Shown here: piece after piece, positions 38,290-49,840 of the stretch
How the letters are laid out: the number at the start of each line of letters is the position of its first letter
Numbering within the stretch: position 1 is the stretch's first letter
DNA from: Brachyhypopomus gauderio
Lineage: Eukaryota > Chordata > Actinopteri > Gymnotiformes > Hypopomidae
Direction: 5' to 3'
DNA: 64,000 nt
Assembly: GCF_052324685.1 (NCBI RefSeq)
Contig: NW_027506873.1
Location: forward strand, 940,001 to 1,004,000
Notes under the pieces: generated by a model
What the model was told of the DNA's origin: nothing
Databases searched by the model: none
Seen by the model: only the letters and a program-made list of their open reading frames with translations
Made by a program: the position numbers and the translations under genes

Positions 38290-41200
38290 TTTAAAATTTA
38301 AAATCTAACCTCTGAACTAAAGAGCCCATATATCATTATTGGTATCGGTATCGCAACGAAACTGAAAAACACTGGATCGACCCATCACTACTGAAAACAG
38401 GACTTTGGACCACTGAGCAACAGTCCAGTTCTTTTTCTACTTGGCCCAGGTAAGATGCTTCTTGAGTTGTCTCTTTGTCATGAGTGGCTTGACACAAGAA
38501 GTGCGATAGTTGTAGCCCATGTCCTGGATACATCTGTGTGCGATGGCTCTTGAAGCACTGACTCCAGCAGCAGTTCACTCCTTGAGAATCTCCTCCAAAT
38601 TTTTAAATGGCCTTTTATTGACAATCCTTTCAACTTTCCATTAATATGCTTGGATATAGTACTCTGTGAACAGCCAGCTTCTTTAGCAATGACCTTTTGT
38701 GGCATACTCTCCTTGTGGAGTGTCAATGACTGCCTTCTCGACATCTGTCTAATTAGTGTAATTTTCTGAGATAATGACTTTTGGGTTTTCATTGGGTGTA
38801 AACCATAATCAACATTAACAGAAATGAACACTTGAAATACATCACTCTGTCATGAATCTACATAATATATGCGTCTCACTTTTTGTTTAGAAATACTGAA
38901 ATTAAATTAAATTTATTGCGATGCACCTGTGTGTGTGTGTGTGTGTGTACATAAACATAAATGATATTATGTTTACGTTGCTAATGTTAATTTTTCAATG
39001 GTTTGTGCAGATGAATGTAGATTTCCCTGAGGCAGTTTCGGAGAGTGAAATTGAGACGCAGAATGAAAATGGAACATTATCGTTCTCGGAGTTCTCCTCA
39101 TCTGTACGAGCCGTGGTTCGAATTCGTCAGAAGTACCTGGCAATGAAAAAGAGGCGCCTGGAGCTTTTGTCCACAGCAGTTCCTTTCTGCACCTCTGCAC
39201 GTTCCACCAGCCCCAAGATCTTCACGTTTGACGGGGTAGCAGAAGGCAGCACAGTCACGTCATGCAGGAAGAAGAAGAAGAAGAAGGGTCGTATCCTCTT
39301 TCCCAGCGGAAACCGCCGAGTCATGCCCACCAAGGAGCGCAACCGTGCCAAGAACTGTCTGGTCCTGCTATGCATCATCGTCTTCTTGCAGGTCTACAAT
39401 GCCATTGAAAACCTAGATGACCATGTGCTTAAATATGATTTGGAAGGACTTGAGAAGACCCTTAAAAGGGAGGTATTTGGACAGCAAGAGGCAAGTGAGG
39501 GCCTCTTAGGACATTTAAAAGATTACTTGTCGACGTATGTGCACAGTAAACCTTTGGTATTGTCTCTTCTGGGACCCAGCGGTGTGGGGAAAAGCCACCT
39601 TGGGAGGCTCCTAGCCCAGCACTTCCGCTCCGTGGTGGGCGAGCACCTGGTCCTGCAGTACTTTGTGCTTCACCACTGTCCCACAAAAGGAGACCTCCCA
39701 CTCTGCATCCAAACTCTGACCTCCCACATTTCTGAAATGGTCTCCCTGGCTGAGGAAGAGGAGAAAATCCCCATCTTCATCTTCGATGAAATGGAGCACA
39801 TGCCCCCCGAGCTGCTCGACACCGTGCACGGACTCATCGTCAAACGAGACAGCAACGAATACCTGAATGCAATCTACATCCTAATCAGCAACCTTGATCA
39901 CGGAGAGATCACAAAGTTCGTCTTGCAGAACTCCTCCAGCATTGCTGCTTCAGGACGAGGGCGCTTCAGCAAGGAGCTGAACCCTCTGTTGCTTGGGCAC
40001 CTAAAAAAGCACCATGCCCTCTGGCTGGAGGCAGAGCTATTGCCCCTTACACTCCTAGAGAAAAGCCATGTGATGGAATGCTTTATGGATGAGATGTCCA
40101 GGGAAGGATTCTACCCAGACCGCTCCCATGTAGAAAGACTAACAGAGGAGCTGTCATACTATTCTGTGGGAGATCGGGAGTTTTCCCGTACTGGATGTAA
40201 ACAGGTGGTGGCGAAAGTGAATCTTCTGTGAAAACGGAGAGGGAGATTATTGAAGTTGTGCTAGACTGAGGTTTGTTAATAAGGAGAGGAACACAATCAG
40301 CCCAGGTCAGTGCTGCAGGAAGATACTAACATGGTCCATGGTTATTTTTGCAGTTATAATGAGATCTTAAGATCTCTCCGGGTTATATTTTTTCAACATT
40401 TTAAAATTGGAATATGTGAAATGGTTCTGCATCTTTTCACACACAGTGTTATATGCTTTGTTGTGTTTACTTTGGGGTGTAGTTTGTTGTAACTGGTAAA
40501 CCTTTGCATGGATGGCATTGTATACTTGAGCATGATTGCATATTGCAAGAGAAACTAGGTCAGTTCAGATGAGGAGGACCACAGTAGCAATGCAGACATT
40601 TCCCTTACAAAGAACATCGAATGAAACTGAACTGCAGTGGACCTACCAAGTCCTCAAGAAGTACTGGGTGAGCAAAATAATTGTAATTTACACAAGCAGT
40701 GAAGAGGAAAAACTATGACGTGAATTTAATTTTTTTTTTTATTTATACATTTTGAAGGATGTCCGTTTTATAACTCTGAAACCACAGCACAGTGTTCTCC
40801 TCCCCCATAGAAACGGCACCAAAGTTGTTTGCCTCTTTACAGTTGAACCTCTCCATTATATTGGTACAAGGTTATTACAAATTCTAAAGCTTTAGTCATC
40901 TCTGCCTTTTTTTTCTGAAAACCATCTGGTCTGTATATCTGATGATGATCAGTTCCTTTAAGTGCTCTGTGTATCATAATCCTATTCTTCTGAAAACAGC
41001 TCTCTGGGCCTCCGTATTAAGATGCCAAAAGTAGAAAAGTGGTGATAGGAGTTCAGGTTTCAGCAAACATGTCAGTAATGCATTAACAGTAGGAATTTAT
41101 AATACTTTAATACTGATACACTGTCTCAACATGTACACTTGGTATATATTGGGGACTGGATAGTACAAGGGATATTCCAAAAAAAGTCTTCACAAATAGT

Positions 41201-41968
41201 GACATTATATTAACATTTCATATTTAATGCAAGTTTATGTAAATGACTTATCAGGCACATCAGGAAATTACCTACATTCAATGGAGCTCCTTTTAAATTT
41301 GGGTATCGTTATAAACTGAATAAAGGTGACAGCATTTTTTGTGGGGGAAACCACCACCAACTTTGTCTTTATTTATTATCATTTGTGAGCTATTGCTGAA
41401 AACATGAAGTAATATGTACAAACAAATCAAGCATCTCCACTTCATAGTAAAATTAGTGTAACAATAATGCTTTGCAAAACACATTGAAATTGATCAAATT
41501 CAACTCAAAAGTAACTCATGATGTTCAATAGCTGCTTGTGTTTCCACGTTTATTGCAGAATGCTGGTGGGAGTCAGTGATGGTTCATAAGCTAGTGTTCT
41601 GTACCTATGTACCACATGAGAGGCGAGAGAGGTTTCCCTGTCGATATGTAATGTGCCATTGAGCAGGAAAAAAATATTTGTGGTTAAGCACACTACTGCC
41701 ATTGAATGCTTCATAATCTCATCATAGTGCATTTCAGTCTATTTGTACTATTGTAGTGTATTCCATTGATTTCATATTCATTGCTGCACCGTTCCTCCGT
41801 TAATAATTATGGTATATTGTCTGATGGTGGATTTTCATCTTTAATTATGTCTCTGACGGGGGTGTAGGAGAAGCAGAAATAGAGCACATAGTGTAGGACC
41901 TGAGTGTGGTGTCTCATTCCAAGAAGAGACTTATGCTTCGACTTCAAAGCCTAGTCCAACCTTATGCT
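38290..41968 (+). repeat. Tandem unit 1 of 4 (tor4a array), 3679 bp
   Basis: The unit holds, in order: the last 101 bp of the hAT element, the right half of the Tc1-like element, a (GT)n tract, the tor4a coding exon, the tor4a 3' region and, on minus, the last 38 coding bases and 3' region of vdac3 (41931-41968). It is shorter than units 3 and 4 by 10 bp: one AAG in the coding exon and a 7 bp filler (tttaaat) that exists only at junctions between units. Confidence 0.95.
39011..40231 (+). CDS. tor4a: Torsin-4A, copy 1 (406 aa)
   Basis: Single coding exon; the acceptor TTTGTGCAG ends right before ATG (MNVDFPEAVS). Frames extending upstream into the CVCVCV repeat are not coding. The order matches vertebrate TOR4A: basic cytosolic N-terminus with a lysine run (6 here), a membrane anchor at about 116-132 (CLVLLCIIVFLQVYNAI), then a torsin AAA+ domain in the ER lumen. 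Walker A is GPSGVGKS (188-195), Walker B IPIFIFDEME (253-262), with ENLDDHVLKYDLEGLEKTL before them and the C-terminal GCKQV (395-399) typical of torsins. TOR4A is the least-studied torsin; torsins are weak ATPases that need LAP1/LULL1 as activators. The ending is VVAKVNLL. AATAAA at 41319-41324 is a likely poly-A signal. Confidence 0.93.
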   Translation: MNVDFPEAVSESEIETQNENGTLSFSEFSSSVRAVVRIRQKYLAMKKRRLELLSTAVPFCTSARSTSPKIFTFDGVAEGSTVTSCRKKKKKKGRILFPSGNRRVMPTKERNRAKNCLVLLCIIVFLQVYNAIENLDDHVLKYDLEGLEKTLKREVFGQQEASEGLLGHLKDYLSTYVHSKPLVLSLLGPSGVGKSHLGRLLAQHFRSVVGEHLVLQYFVLHHCPTKGDLPLCIQTLTSHISEMVSLAEEEEKIPIFIFDEMEHMPPELLDTVHGLIVKRDSNEYLNAIYILISNLDHGEITKFVLQNSSSIAASGRGRFSKELNPLLLGHLKKHHALWLEAELLPLTLLEKSHVMECFMDEMSREGFYPDRSHVERLTEELSYYSVGDREFSRTGCKQVVAKVNLL

Positions 41969-42438
41969 TTTAAATTTTAAAATTTAAAATCTAACCTCTG
42001 AACTAAAGAGCCCATATATCATTATTGGTATCGGTATCGCAACGAAACTGAAAAACACTGGATCGACCCATCACTACTGAAAACAGGACTTTGGACCACT
42101 GAGCAACAGTCCAGTTCTTTTTCTACTTGGCCCAGGTAAGATGCTTCTTGAGTTGTCTCTTTGTCATGAGTGGCTTGACACAAGAAGTGCGATAGTTGTA
42201 GCCCATGTCCTGGATACATCTGTGTGCGATGGCTCTTGAAGCACTGACTCCAGCAGCAGTTCACTCCTTGAGAATCTCCTCCAAATTTTTAAATGGCCTT
42301 TTATTGACAATCCTTTCAACTTTCCATTAATATGCTTGGATATAGTACTCTGTGAACAGCCAGCTTCTTTAGCAATGACCTTTTGTGGCATACTCTCCTT
42401 GTGGAGTGTCAATGACTGCCTTCTCGACATCTGTCTAA

Positions 42439-42929
42439 AGCCTGCTTTATACCTCCGGACACGGACGAATTTCGTCCGTCCGTACCAAACGTAGCCTCCG
42501 TAGGGGGCCACTATACCTCTTTCCGTTTCCAACGTTGTTATGATTTTTTTTAATACATCCTCTAGAGGGCAGTATAGTCAAATTTCCGGCACCAGCGCAC
42601 CAGCAATCTCCTCCCAGCTGTTTTTGCATCGCTGTTTATCGCGATGACCTGGCACCGTAGCAGAATGTAGCCTCTAACCAACTCGCAAAGTTTCTCTTCT
42701 AACTCGAGCGTCATTTTTTAAAGTCCAGTACTCTTCTTCATTGATTTTCCCGAATTGGTGTACGCCCGATGCTTCTGACTCTCTACTGCCCCCTGATTTG
42801 CGGATTATATTGCTCCGTTACTACGGATTCGTAAGCGCTCTGGCAACGGACCCACTGACGGATGAAACGACCTCCGGAACCGGACGAAAGGGTCCGTATC
42901 CGTAATTACCGTAGGGTGTGAATGGGCCT
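42439..42929. mobile_element. Harbinger-type MITE present only in tandem unit 2
   Basis: 491 bp inserted in the sequence gtctaattag with TAA duplicated (42436-42438, 42930-42932). The ends AGCCTGCTTTATACC and GGGTGTGAATGGGCCT are imperfectly inverted, with 'cggacacggacg' and its inverse nearby. The 3 bp TAA target points to PIF/Harbinger. Units 1, 3 and 4 have the empty site. Confidence 0.85.
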
Positions 42930-43190
42930 TAATTAGTGTAATTTTCTGAGATAATGACTTTTGGGTTTTCATTGGGTGTAAACCATAATCAACATTAACA
43001 GAAATGAACACTTGAAATACATCACTCTGTCATGAATCTACATAATATATGCGTCTCACTTTTTGTTTAGAAATACTGAAATTAAATTAAATTTATTGCG
43101 ATGCACCTGTGTGTGTGTGTGTGTGTGTACATAAACATAAATGATATTATGTTTACGTTGCTAATGTTAATTTTTCAATGGTTTGTGCAG

Positions 43191-44414
43191 ATGAATGTAG
43201 ATTTCCCTGAGGCAGTTTCGGAGAGTGAAATTGAGACGCAGAATGAAAATGGAACATTATCGTTCTCGGAGTTCTCCTCATCTGTACGAGCCGTGGTTCG
43301 AATTCGTCAGAAGTACCTGGCAATGAAAAAGAGGCGCCTGGAGCTTTTGTCCACAGCAGTTCCTTTCTGCACCTCTGCACGTTCCACCAGCCCCAAGATC
43401 TTCACGTTTGACGGGGTAGCAGAAGGCAGCACAGTCACGTCATGCAGGAAGAAGAAGAAGAAGAAGAAGGGTCGTATCCTCTTTCCCAGCGGAAACCGCC
43501 GAGTCATGCCCACCAAGGAGCGCAACCGTGCCAAGAACTGTCTGGTCCTGCTATGCATCATCGTCTTCTTGCAGGTCTACAATGCCATTGAAAACCTAGA
43601 TGACCATGTGCTTAAATATGATTTGGAAGGACTTGAGAAGACCCTTAAAAGGGAGGTATTTGGACAGCAAGAGGCAAGTGAGGGCCTCTTAGGACATTTA
43701 AAAGATTACTTGTCGACGTATGTGCACAGTAAACCTTTGGTATTGTCTCTTCTGGGACCCAGCGGTGTGGGGAAAAGCCACCTTGGGAGGCTCCTAGCCC
43801 AGCACTTCCGCTCCGTGGTGGGCGAGCACCTGGTCCTGCAGTACTTTGTGCTTCACCACTGTCCCACAAAAGGAGACCTCCCACTCTGCATCCAAACTCT
43901 GACCTCCCACATTTCTGAAATGGTCTCTCTGGCTGAGGAAGAGGAGAAAATCCCCATCTTCATCTTCGATGAAATGGAGCACATGCCCCCCGAGCTGCTC
44001 GACACCGTGCACGGACTCATCGTCAAACGAGACAGCAACGAATACCTGAATGCAATCTACATCCTAATCAGCAACCTTGATCACGGAGAGATCACAAAGT
44101 TCGTCTTGCAGAACTCCTCCAGCATTGCTGCTTCAGGACGAGGGCGCTTCAGCAAGGAGCTGAACCCTCTGTTGCTTGGGCACCTAAAAAAGCACCATGC
44201 CCTCTGGCTGGAGGCAGAGCTATTGCCCCTTACACTCCTAGAGAAAAGCCATGTGATGGAATGCTTTATGGATGAGATGTCCAGGGAAGGATTCTACCCA
44301 GACCGCTCCCATGTAGAAAGACTAACAGAGGAGCTGTCATACTATTCTGTGGGAGATCGGGAGTTTTCCCGTACTGGATGTAAACAGGTGGTGCCGAAAG
44401 TGAATCTTCTGTGA
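43191..44414 (+). CDS. tor4a: Torsin-4A, copy 2 (407 aa)
   Basis: Same protein as copy 1 with two differences seen by eye: one extra lysine in the run (7) and proline for alanine near the end (VVPKVNLL). A silent change (gtctctctgg for gtctccctgg) lies near 43925. Walker A is at 189-196, Walker B around D260-E261, C397 in GCK. The acceptor before the ATG is unchanged. The nearest upstream sequence is half a Tc1 element with the Harbinger MITE, not a promoter I can recognise. Confidence 0.92.
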   Translation: MNVDFPEAVSESEIETQNENGTLSFSEFSSSVRAVVRIRQKYLAMKKRRLELLSTAVPFCTSARSTSPKIFTFDGVAEGSTVTSCRKKKKKKKGRILFPSGNRRVMPTKERNRAKNCLVLLCIIVFLQVYNAIENLDDHVLKYDLEGLEKTLKREVFGQQEASEGLLGHLKDYLSTYVHSKPLVLSLLGPSGVGKSHLGRLLAQHFRSVVGEHLVLQYFVLHHCPTKGDLPLCIQTLTSHISEMVSLAEEEEKIPIFIFDEMEHMPPELLDTVHGLIVKRDSNEYLNAIYILISNLDHGEITKFVLQNSSSIAASGRGRFSKELNPLLLGHLKKHHALWLEAELLPLTLLEKSHVMECFMDEMSREGFYPDRSHVERLTEELSYYSVGDREFSRTGCKQVVPKVNLL

Positions 44415-46151
44415 AAACGGAGAGGGAGATTATTGAAGTTGTGCTAGACTGAGGTTTGTTAATAAGGAGAGGAACACAATCAGCCCAGGTCAGTGCTGCA
44501 GGAAGATACTAACATGGTCCATGGTTATTTTTGCAGTTATAATGAGATCTTAAGATCTCTCCGGGTTATATTTTTTCAACATTTTAAAATTGGAATATGT
44601 GAAATGGTTCTGCATCTTTTCACACACAGTGTTATATGCTTTGTTGTGTTTACTTTGGGGTGTAGTTTGTTGTAACTGGTAAACCTTTGCATGGATGGCA
44701 TTGTATACTTGAGCATGATTGCATATTGCAAGAGAAACTAGGTCAGTTCAGATGAGGAGGACCACAGTAGCAATGCAGACATTTCCCTTACAAAGAACAT
44801 CGAATGAAACTGAACTGCAGTGGACCTACCAAGTCCTCAAGAAGTACTGGGTGAGCAAAATAATTGTAATTTACACAAGCAGTGAAGAGGAAAAACTATG
44901 ACGTGAATTTAATTTTTTTTTTTATTTATACATTTTGAAGGATGTCCGTTTTATAACTCTGAAACCACAGCACAGTGTTCTCCTCCCCCATAGAAACGGC
45001 ACCAAAGTTGTTTGCCTCTTTACAGTTGAACCTCTCCATTATATTGGTACAAGGTTATTACAAATTCTAAAGCTTTAGTCATCTCTGCCTTTTTTTTCTG
45101 AAAACCATCTGGTCTGTATATCTGATGATGATCAGTTCCTTTAAGTGCTCTGTGTATCATAATCCTATTCTTCTGAAAACAGCTCTCTGGGCCTCCGTAT
45201 TAAGATGCCAAAAGTAGAAAAGTGGTGATAGGAGTTCAGGTTTCAGCAAACATGTCAGTAATGCATTAACAGTAGGAATTTATAATACTTTAATACTGAT
45301 ACACTGTCTCAACATGTACACTTGGTATATATTGGGGACTGGATAGTACAAGGGATATTCCAAAAAAAGTCTTCACAAATAGTGACATTATATTAACATT
45401 TCATATTTAATGCAAGTTTATGTAAATGACTTATCAGGCACATCAGGAAATTACCTACATTCAATGGAGCTCCTTTTAAATTTGGGTATCGTTATAAACT
45501 GAATAAAGGTGACAGCATTTTTTGTGGGGGAAACCACCACCAACTTTGTCTTTATTTATTATCATTTGTGAGCTATTGCTGAAAACATGAAGTAATATGT
45601 ACAAACAAATCAAGCATCTCCACTTCATAGTAAAATTAGTGTAACAATAATGCTTTGCAAAACACATTGAAATTGATCAAATTCAACTCAAAAGTAACTC
45701 ATGATGTTCAATAGCTGCTTGTGTTTCCACGTTTATTGCAGAATGCTGGTGGGAGTCAGTGATGGTTCATAAGCTAGTGTTCTGTACCTATGTACCACAT
45801 GAGAGGCGAGAGAGGTTTCCCTGTCGATATGTAATGTGCCATTGAGCAGGAAAAAAATATTTGTGGTTAAGCACACTACTGCCATTGAATGCTTCATAAT
45901 CTCATCATAGTGCATTTCAGTCTATTTGTACTATTGTAGTGTATTCCATTGATTTCATATTCATTGCTGCACCGTTCCTCCGTTAATAATTATGGTATAT
46001 TGTCTGATGGTGGATTTTCATCTTTAATTATGTCTCTGACGGGGGTGTAGGAGAAGCAGAAATAGAGCACATAGTGTAGGACCTGAGTGTGGTGTCTCAT
46101 TCCAAGAAGAGACTTATGCTTCGACTTCAAAGCCTAGTCCAACCTTATGCT

Positions 46152-49100
46152 TTTAAATTTTAAAATTTAAAATCTAACCTCTGAACTAAAGAGCCCATAT
46201 ATCATTATTGGTATCGGTATCGCAACGAAACTGAAAAACACTGGATCGACCCATCACTACTGAAAACAGGACTTTGGACCACTGAGCAACAGTCCAGTTC
46301 TTTTTCTACTTGGCCCAGGTAAGATGCTTCTTGAGTTGTCTCTTTGTCATGAGTGGCTTGACACAAGAAGTGCGATAGTTGTAGCCCATGTCCTGGATAC
46401 ATCTGTGTGCGATGGCTCTTGAAGCACTGACTCCAGCAGCAGTTCACTCCTTGAGAATCTCCTCCAAATTTTTAAATGGCCTTTTATTGACAATCCTTTC
46501 AACTTTCCATTAATATGCTTGGATATAGTACTCTGTGAACAGCCAGCTTCTTTAGCAATGACCTTTTGTGGCATACTCTCCTTGTGGAGTGTCAATGACT
46601 GCCTTCTCGACATCTGTCTAATTAGTGTAATTTTCTGAGATAATGACTTTTGGGTTTTCATTGGGTGTAAACCATAATCAACATTAACAGAAATGAACAC
46701 TTGAAATACATCACTCTGTCATGAATCTACATAATATATGCGTCTCACTTTTTGTTTAGAAATACTGAAATTAAATTAAATTTATTGCGATGCACCTGTG
46801 TGTGTGTGTGTGTGTGTACATAAACATAAATGATATTATGTTTACGTTGCTAATGTTAATTTTTCAATGGTTTGTGCAGATGAATGTAGATTTCCCTGAG
46901 GCAGTTTCGGAGAGTGAAATTGAGACGCAGAATGAAAATGGAACATTATCGTTCTCGGAGTTCTCCTCATCTGTACGAGCCGTGGTTCGAATTCGTCAGA
47001 AGTACCTGGCAATGAAAAAGAGGCGCCTGGAGCTTTTGTCCACAGCAGTTCCTTTCTGCACCTCTGCACGTTCCACCAGCCCCAAGATCTTCACGTTTGA
47101 CGGGGTAGCAGAAGGCAGCACAGTCACGTCATGCAGGAAGAAGAAGAAGAAGAAGAAGGGTCGTATCCTCTTTCCCAGCGGAAACCGCCGAGTCATGCCC
47201 ACCAAGGAGCGCAACCGTGCCAAGAACTGTCTGGTCCTGCTATGCATCATCGTCTTCTTGCAGGTCTACAATGCCATTGAAAACCTAGATGACCATGTGC
47301 TTAAATATGATTTGGAAGGACTTGAGAAGACCCTTAAAAGGGAGGTATTTGGACAGCAAGAGGCAAGTGAGGGCCTCTTAGGACATTTAAAAGATTACTT
47401 GTCGACGTATGTGCACAGTAAACCTTTGGTATTGTCTCTTCTGGGACCCAGCGGTGTGGGGAAAAGCCACCTTGGGAGGCTCCTAGCCCAGCACTTCCGC
47501 TCCGTGGTGGGCGAGCACCTGGTCCTGCAGTACTTTGTGCTTCACCACTGTCCCACAAAAGGAGACCTCCCACTCTGCATCCAAACTCTGACCTCCCACA
47601 TTTCTGAAATGGTCTCCCTGGCTGAGGAAGAGGAGAAAATCCCCATCTTCATCTTCGATGAAATGGAGCACATGCCCCCCGAGCTGCTCGACACCGTGCA
47701 CGGACTCATCGTCAAACGAGACAGCAACGAATACCTGAATGCAATCTACATCCTAATCAGCAACCTTGATCACGGAGAGATCACAAAGTTCGTCTTGCAG
47801 AACTCCTCCAGCATTGCTGCTTCAGGACGAGGGCGCTTCAGCAAGGAGCTGAACCCTCTGTTGCTTGGGCACCTAAAAAAGCACCATGCCCTCTGGCTGG
47901 AGGCAGAGCTATTGCCCCTTACACTCCTAGAGAAAAGCCATGTGATGGAATGCTTTATGGATGAGATGTCCAGGGAAGGATTCTACCCAGACCGCTCCCA
48001 TGTAGAAAGACTAACAGAGGAGCTGTCATACTATTCTGTGGGAGATCGGGAGTTTTCCCGTACTGGATGTAAACAGGTGGTGCCGAAAGTGAATCTTCTG
48101 TGAAAACGGAGAGGGAGATTATTGAAGTTGTGCTAGACTGAGGTTTGTTAATAAGGAGAGGAACACAATCAGCCCAGGTCAGTGCTGCAGGAAGATACTA
48201 ACATGGTCCATGGTTATTTTTGCAGTTATAATGAGATCTTAAGATCTCTCCGGGTTATATTTTTTCAACATTTTAAAATTGGAATATGTGAAATGGTTCT
48301 GCATCTTTTCACACACAGTGTTATATGCTTTGTTGTGTTTACTTTGGGGTGTAGTTTGTTGTAACTGGTAAACCTTTGCATGGATGGCATTGTATACTTG
48401 AGCATGATTGCATATTGCAAGAGAAACTAGGTCAGTTCAGATGAGGAGGACCACAGTAGCAATGCAGACATTTCCCTTACAAAGAACATCGAATGAAACT
48501 GAACTGCAGTGGACCTACCAAGTCCTCAAGAAGTACTGGGTGAGCAAAATAATTGTAATTTACACAAGCAGTGAAGAGGAAAAACTATGACGTGAATTTA
48601 ATTTTTTTTTTTATTTATACATTTTGAAGGATGTCCGTTTTATAACTCTGAAACCACAGCACAGTGTTCTCCTCCCCCATAGAAACGGCACCAAAGTTGT
48701 TTGCCTCTTTACAGTTGAACCTCTCCATTATATTGGTACAAGGTTATTACAAATTCTAAAGCTTTAGTCATCTCTGCCTTTTTTTTCTGAAAACCATCTG
48801 GTCTGTATATCTGATGATGATCAGTTCCTTTAAGTGCTCTGTGTATCATAATCCTATTCTTCTGAAAACAGCTCTCTGGGCCTCCGTATTAAGATGCCAA
48901 AAGTAGAAAAGTGGTGATAGGAGTTCAGGTTTCAGCAAACATGTCAGTAATGCATTAACAGTAGGAATTTATAATACTTTAATACTGATACACTGTCTCA
49001 ACATGTACACTTGGTATATATTGGGGACTGGATAGTACAAGGGATATTCCAAAAAAAGTCTTCACAAATAGTGACATTATATTAACATTTCATATTTAAT

Positions 49101-49840
49101 GCAAGTTTATGTAAATGACTTATCAGGCACATCAGGAAATTACCTACATTCAATGGAGCTCCTTTTAAATTTGGGTATCGTTATAAACTGAATAAAGGTG
49201 ACAGCATTTTTTGTGGGGGAAACCACCACCAACTTTGTCTTTATTTATTATCATTTGTGAGCTATTGCTGAAAACATGAAGTAATATGTACAAACAAATC
49301 AAGCATCTCCACTTCATAGTAAAATTAGTGTAACAATAATGCTTTGCAAAACACATTGAAATTGATCAAATTCAACTCAAAAGTAACTCATGATGTTCAA
49401 TAGCTGCTTGTGTTTCCACGTTTATTGCAGAATGCTGGTGGGAGTCAGTGATGGTTCATAAGCTAGTGTTCTGTACCTATGTACCACATGAGAGGCGAGA
49501 GAGGTTTCCCTGTCGATATGTAATGTGCCATTGAGCAGGAAAAAAATATTTGTGGTTAAGCACACTACTGCCATTGAATGCTTCATAATCTCATCATAGT
49601 GCATTTCAGTCTATTTGTACTATTGTAGTGTATTCCATTGATTTCATATTCATTGCTGCACCGTTCCTCCGTTAATAATTATGGTATATTGTCTGATGGT
49701 GGATTTTCATCTTTAATTATGTCTCTGACGGGGGTGTAGGAGAAGCAGAAATAGAGCACATAGTGTAGGACCTGAGTGTGGTGTCTCATTCCAAGAAGAG
49801 ACTTATGCTTCGACTTCAAAGCCTAGTCCAACCTTATGCT
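46152..49840 (+). repeat. Tandem unit 3 of 4, 3689 bp
   Basis: Begins with the same 7 bp filler (46152-46158), then the hAT end (46159-46259), Tc1 half and tor4a exon, and ends with the vdac3 tail (49803-49840). Exactly the same length as unit 4. Confidence 0.95.
46880..48103 (+). CDS. tor4a: Torsin-4A, copy 3 (407 aa)
   Basis: Predicted protein identical to copy 2, including VVPKVNLL and the seven-lysine run. The nucleotide sequence has the common gtctccctgg at the site where copy 2 differs. All torsin motifs are intact and the splice acceptor is preserved. Confidence 0.92.
   Translation: MNVDFPEAVSESEIETQNENGTLSFSEFSSSVRAVVRIRQKYLAMKKRRLELLSTAVPFCTSARSTSPKIFTFDGVAEGSTVTSCRKKKKKKKGRILFPSGNRRVMPTKERNRAKNCLVLLCIIVFLQVYNAIENLDDHVLKYDLEGLEKTLKREVFGQQEASEGLLGHLKDYLSTYVHSKPLVLSLLGPSGVGKSHLGRLLAQHFRSVVGEHLVLQYFVLHHCPTKGDLPLCIQTLTSHISEMVSLAEEEEKIPIFIFDEMEHMPPELLDTVHGLIVKRDSNEYLNAIYILISNLDHGEITKFVLQNSSSIAASGRGRFSKELNPLLLGHLKKHHALWLEAELLPLTLLEKSHVMECFMDEMSREGFYPDRSHVERLTEELSYYSVGDREFSRTGCKQVVPKVNLL

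Larger units (their letters stand above)
29273..38390. mobile_element. hAT element enlarged to 9.1 kb by nested insertions
   Basis: The ends TAGAGATGGGTCCGATCC and GGATCGACCCATCACTA are inverted. The 8 bp duplication ctgaaaac lies at 29265-29272 and 38391-38398. Apart from nested elements, about 1.2 kb of its own sequence remains (29273-29420, 30632-31407, 38160-38390), with no intact transposase. The last 101 bp (38290-38390) are part of the tor4a tandem unit and recur as 41976-42076, 46159-46259 and 49848-49948. Confidence 0.88.
28500..38929 (-). mobile_element. Tc1-like transposon (minus) split by a 9.1 kb hAT block
   Basis: The left part (28500-29272) holds one inverted repeat (near 28530-28660) and the transposase C-terminal half: SVMVWGASSSADVGP, YQEILEHFMLPSADKLFGDG, FIFQQD. 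The right part (38391-38929) holds the N-terminal half (SRRQSLTLHKESM, KVIAKEAGCSQSTISKHING, KNWTVAQWSKVLFS) and the other inverted repeat. The reading of VLFS on the right continues as DESKF on the left, so the split falls in the first catalytic motif (SDES). A stop follows TWAK and the DNPKH region is deleted, so it was already broken. The right end merges with a (GT)n tract at about 38930-38948. Confidence 0.85.
41969..46151 (+). repeat. Tandem unit 2 of 4, 4183 bp, with a Harbinger-type insertion
   Basis: Same content as unit 1, beginning with the junction filler tttaaat. It is 494 bp longer than units 3 and 4: 491 bp of MITE plus a 3 bp target duplication. The vdac3 tail fragment is at 46114-46151. 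Confidence 0.95.

Noticed and set aside
38336-38578. Minus-strand 80-residue frame repeated in all four units
   Set aside because: An off-frame reading of the Tc1 remnant and the hAT end; its repetition only reflects the tandem unit.
38921-39010. Longer tor4a start (MHLCVCVCVYININDIMF...)
   Set aside because: It reads a (GT)n tract and intron, and a good acceptor lies directly before ATG at 39011, where similarity begins. The same holds for the other three copies.
39127-39855. Conserved minus-strand frames antisense to tor4a
   Set aside because: They are shadows of the GC-rich coding exon; being repeated four times gives no independent support.
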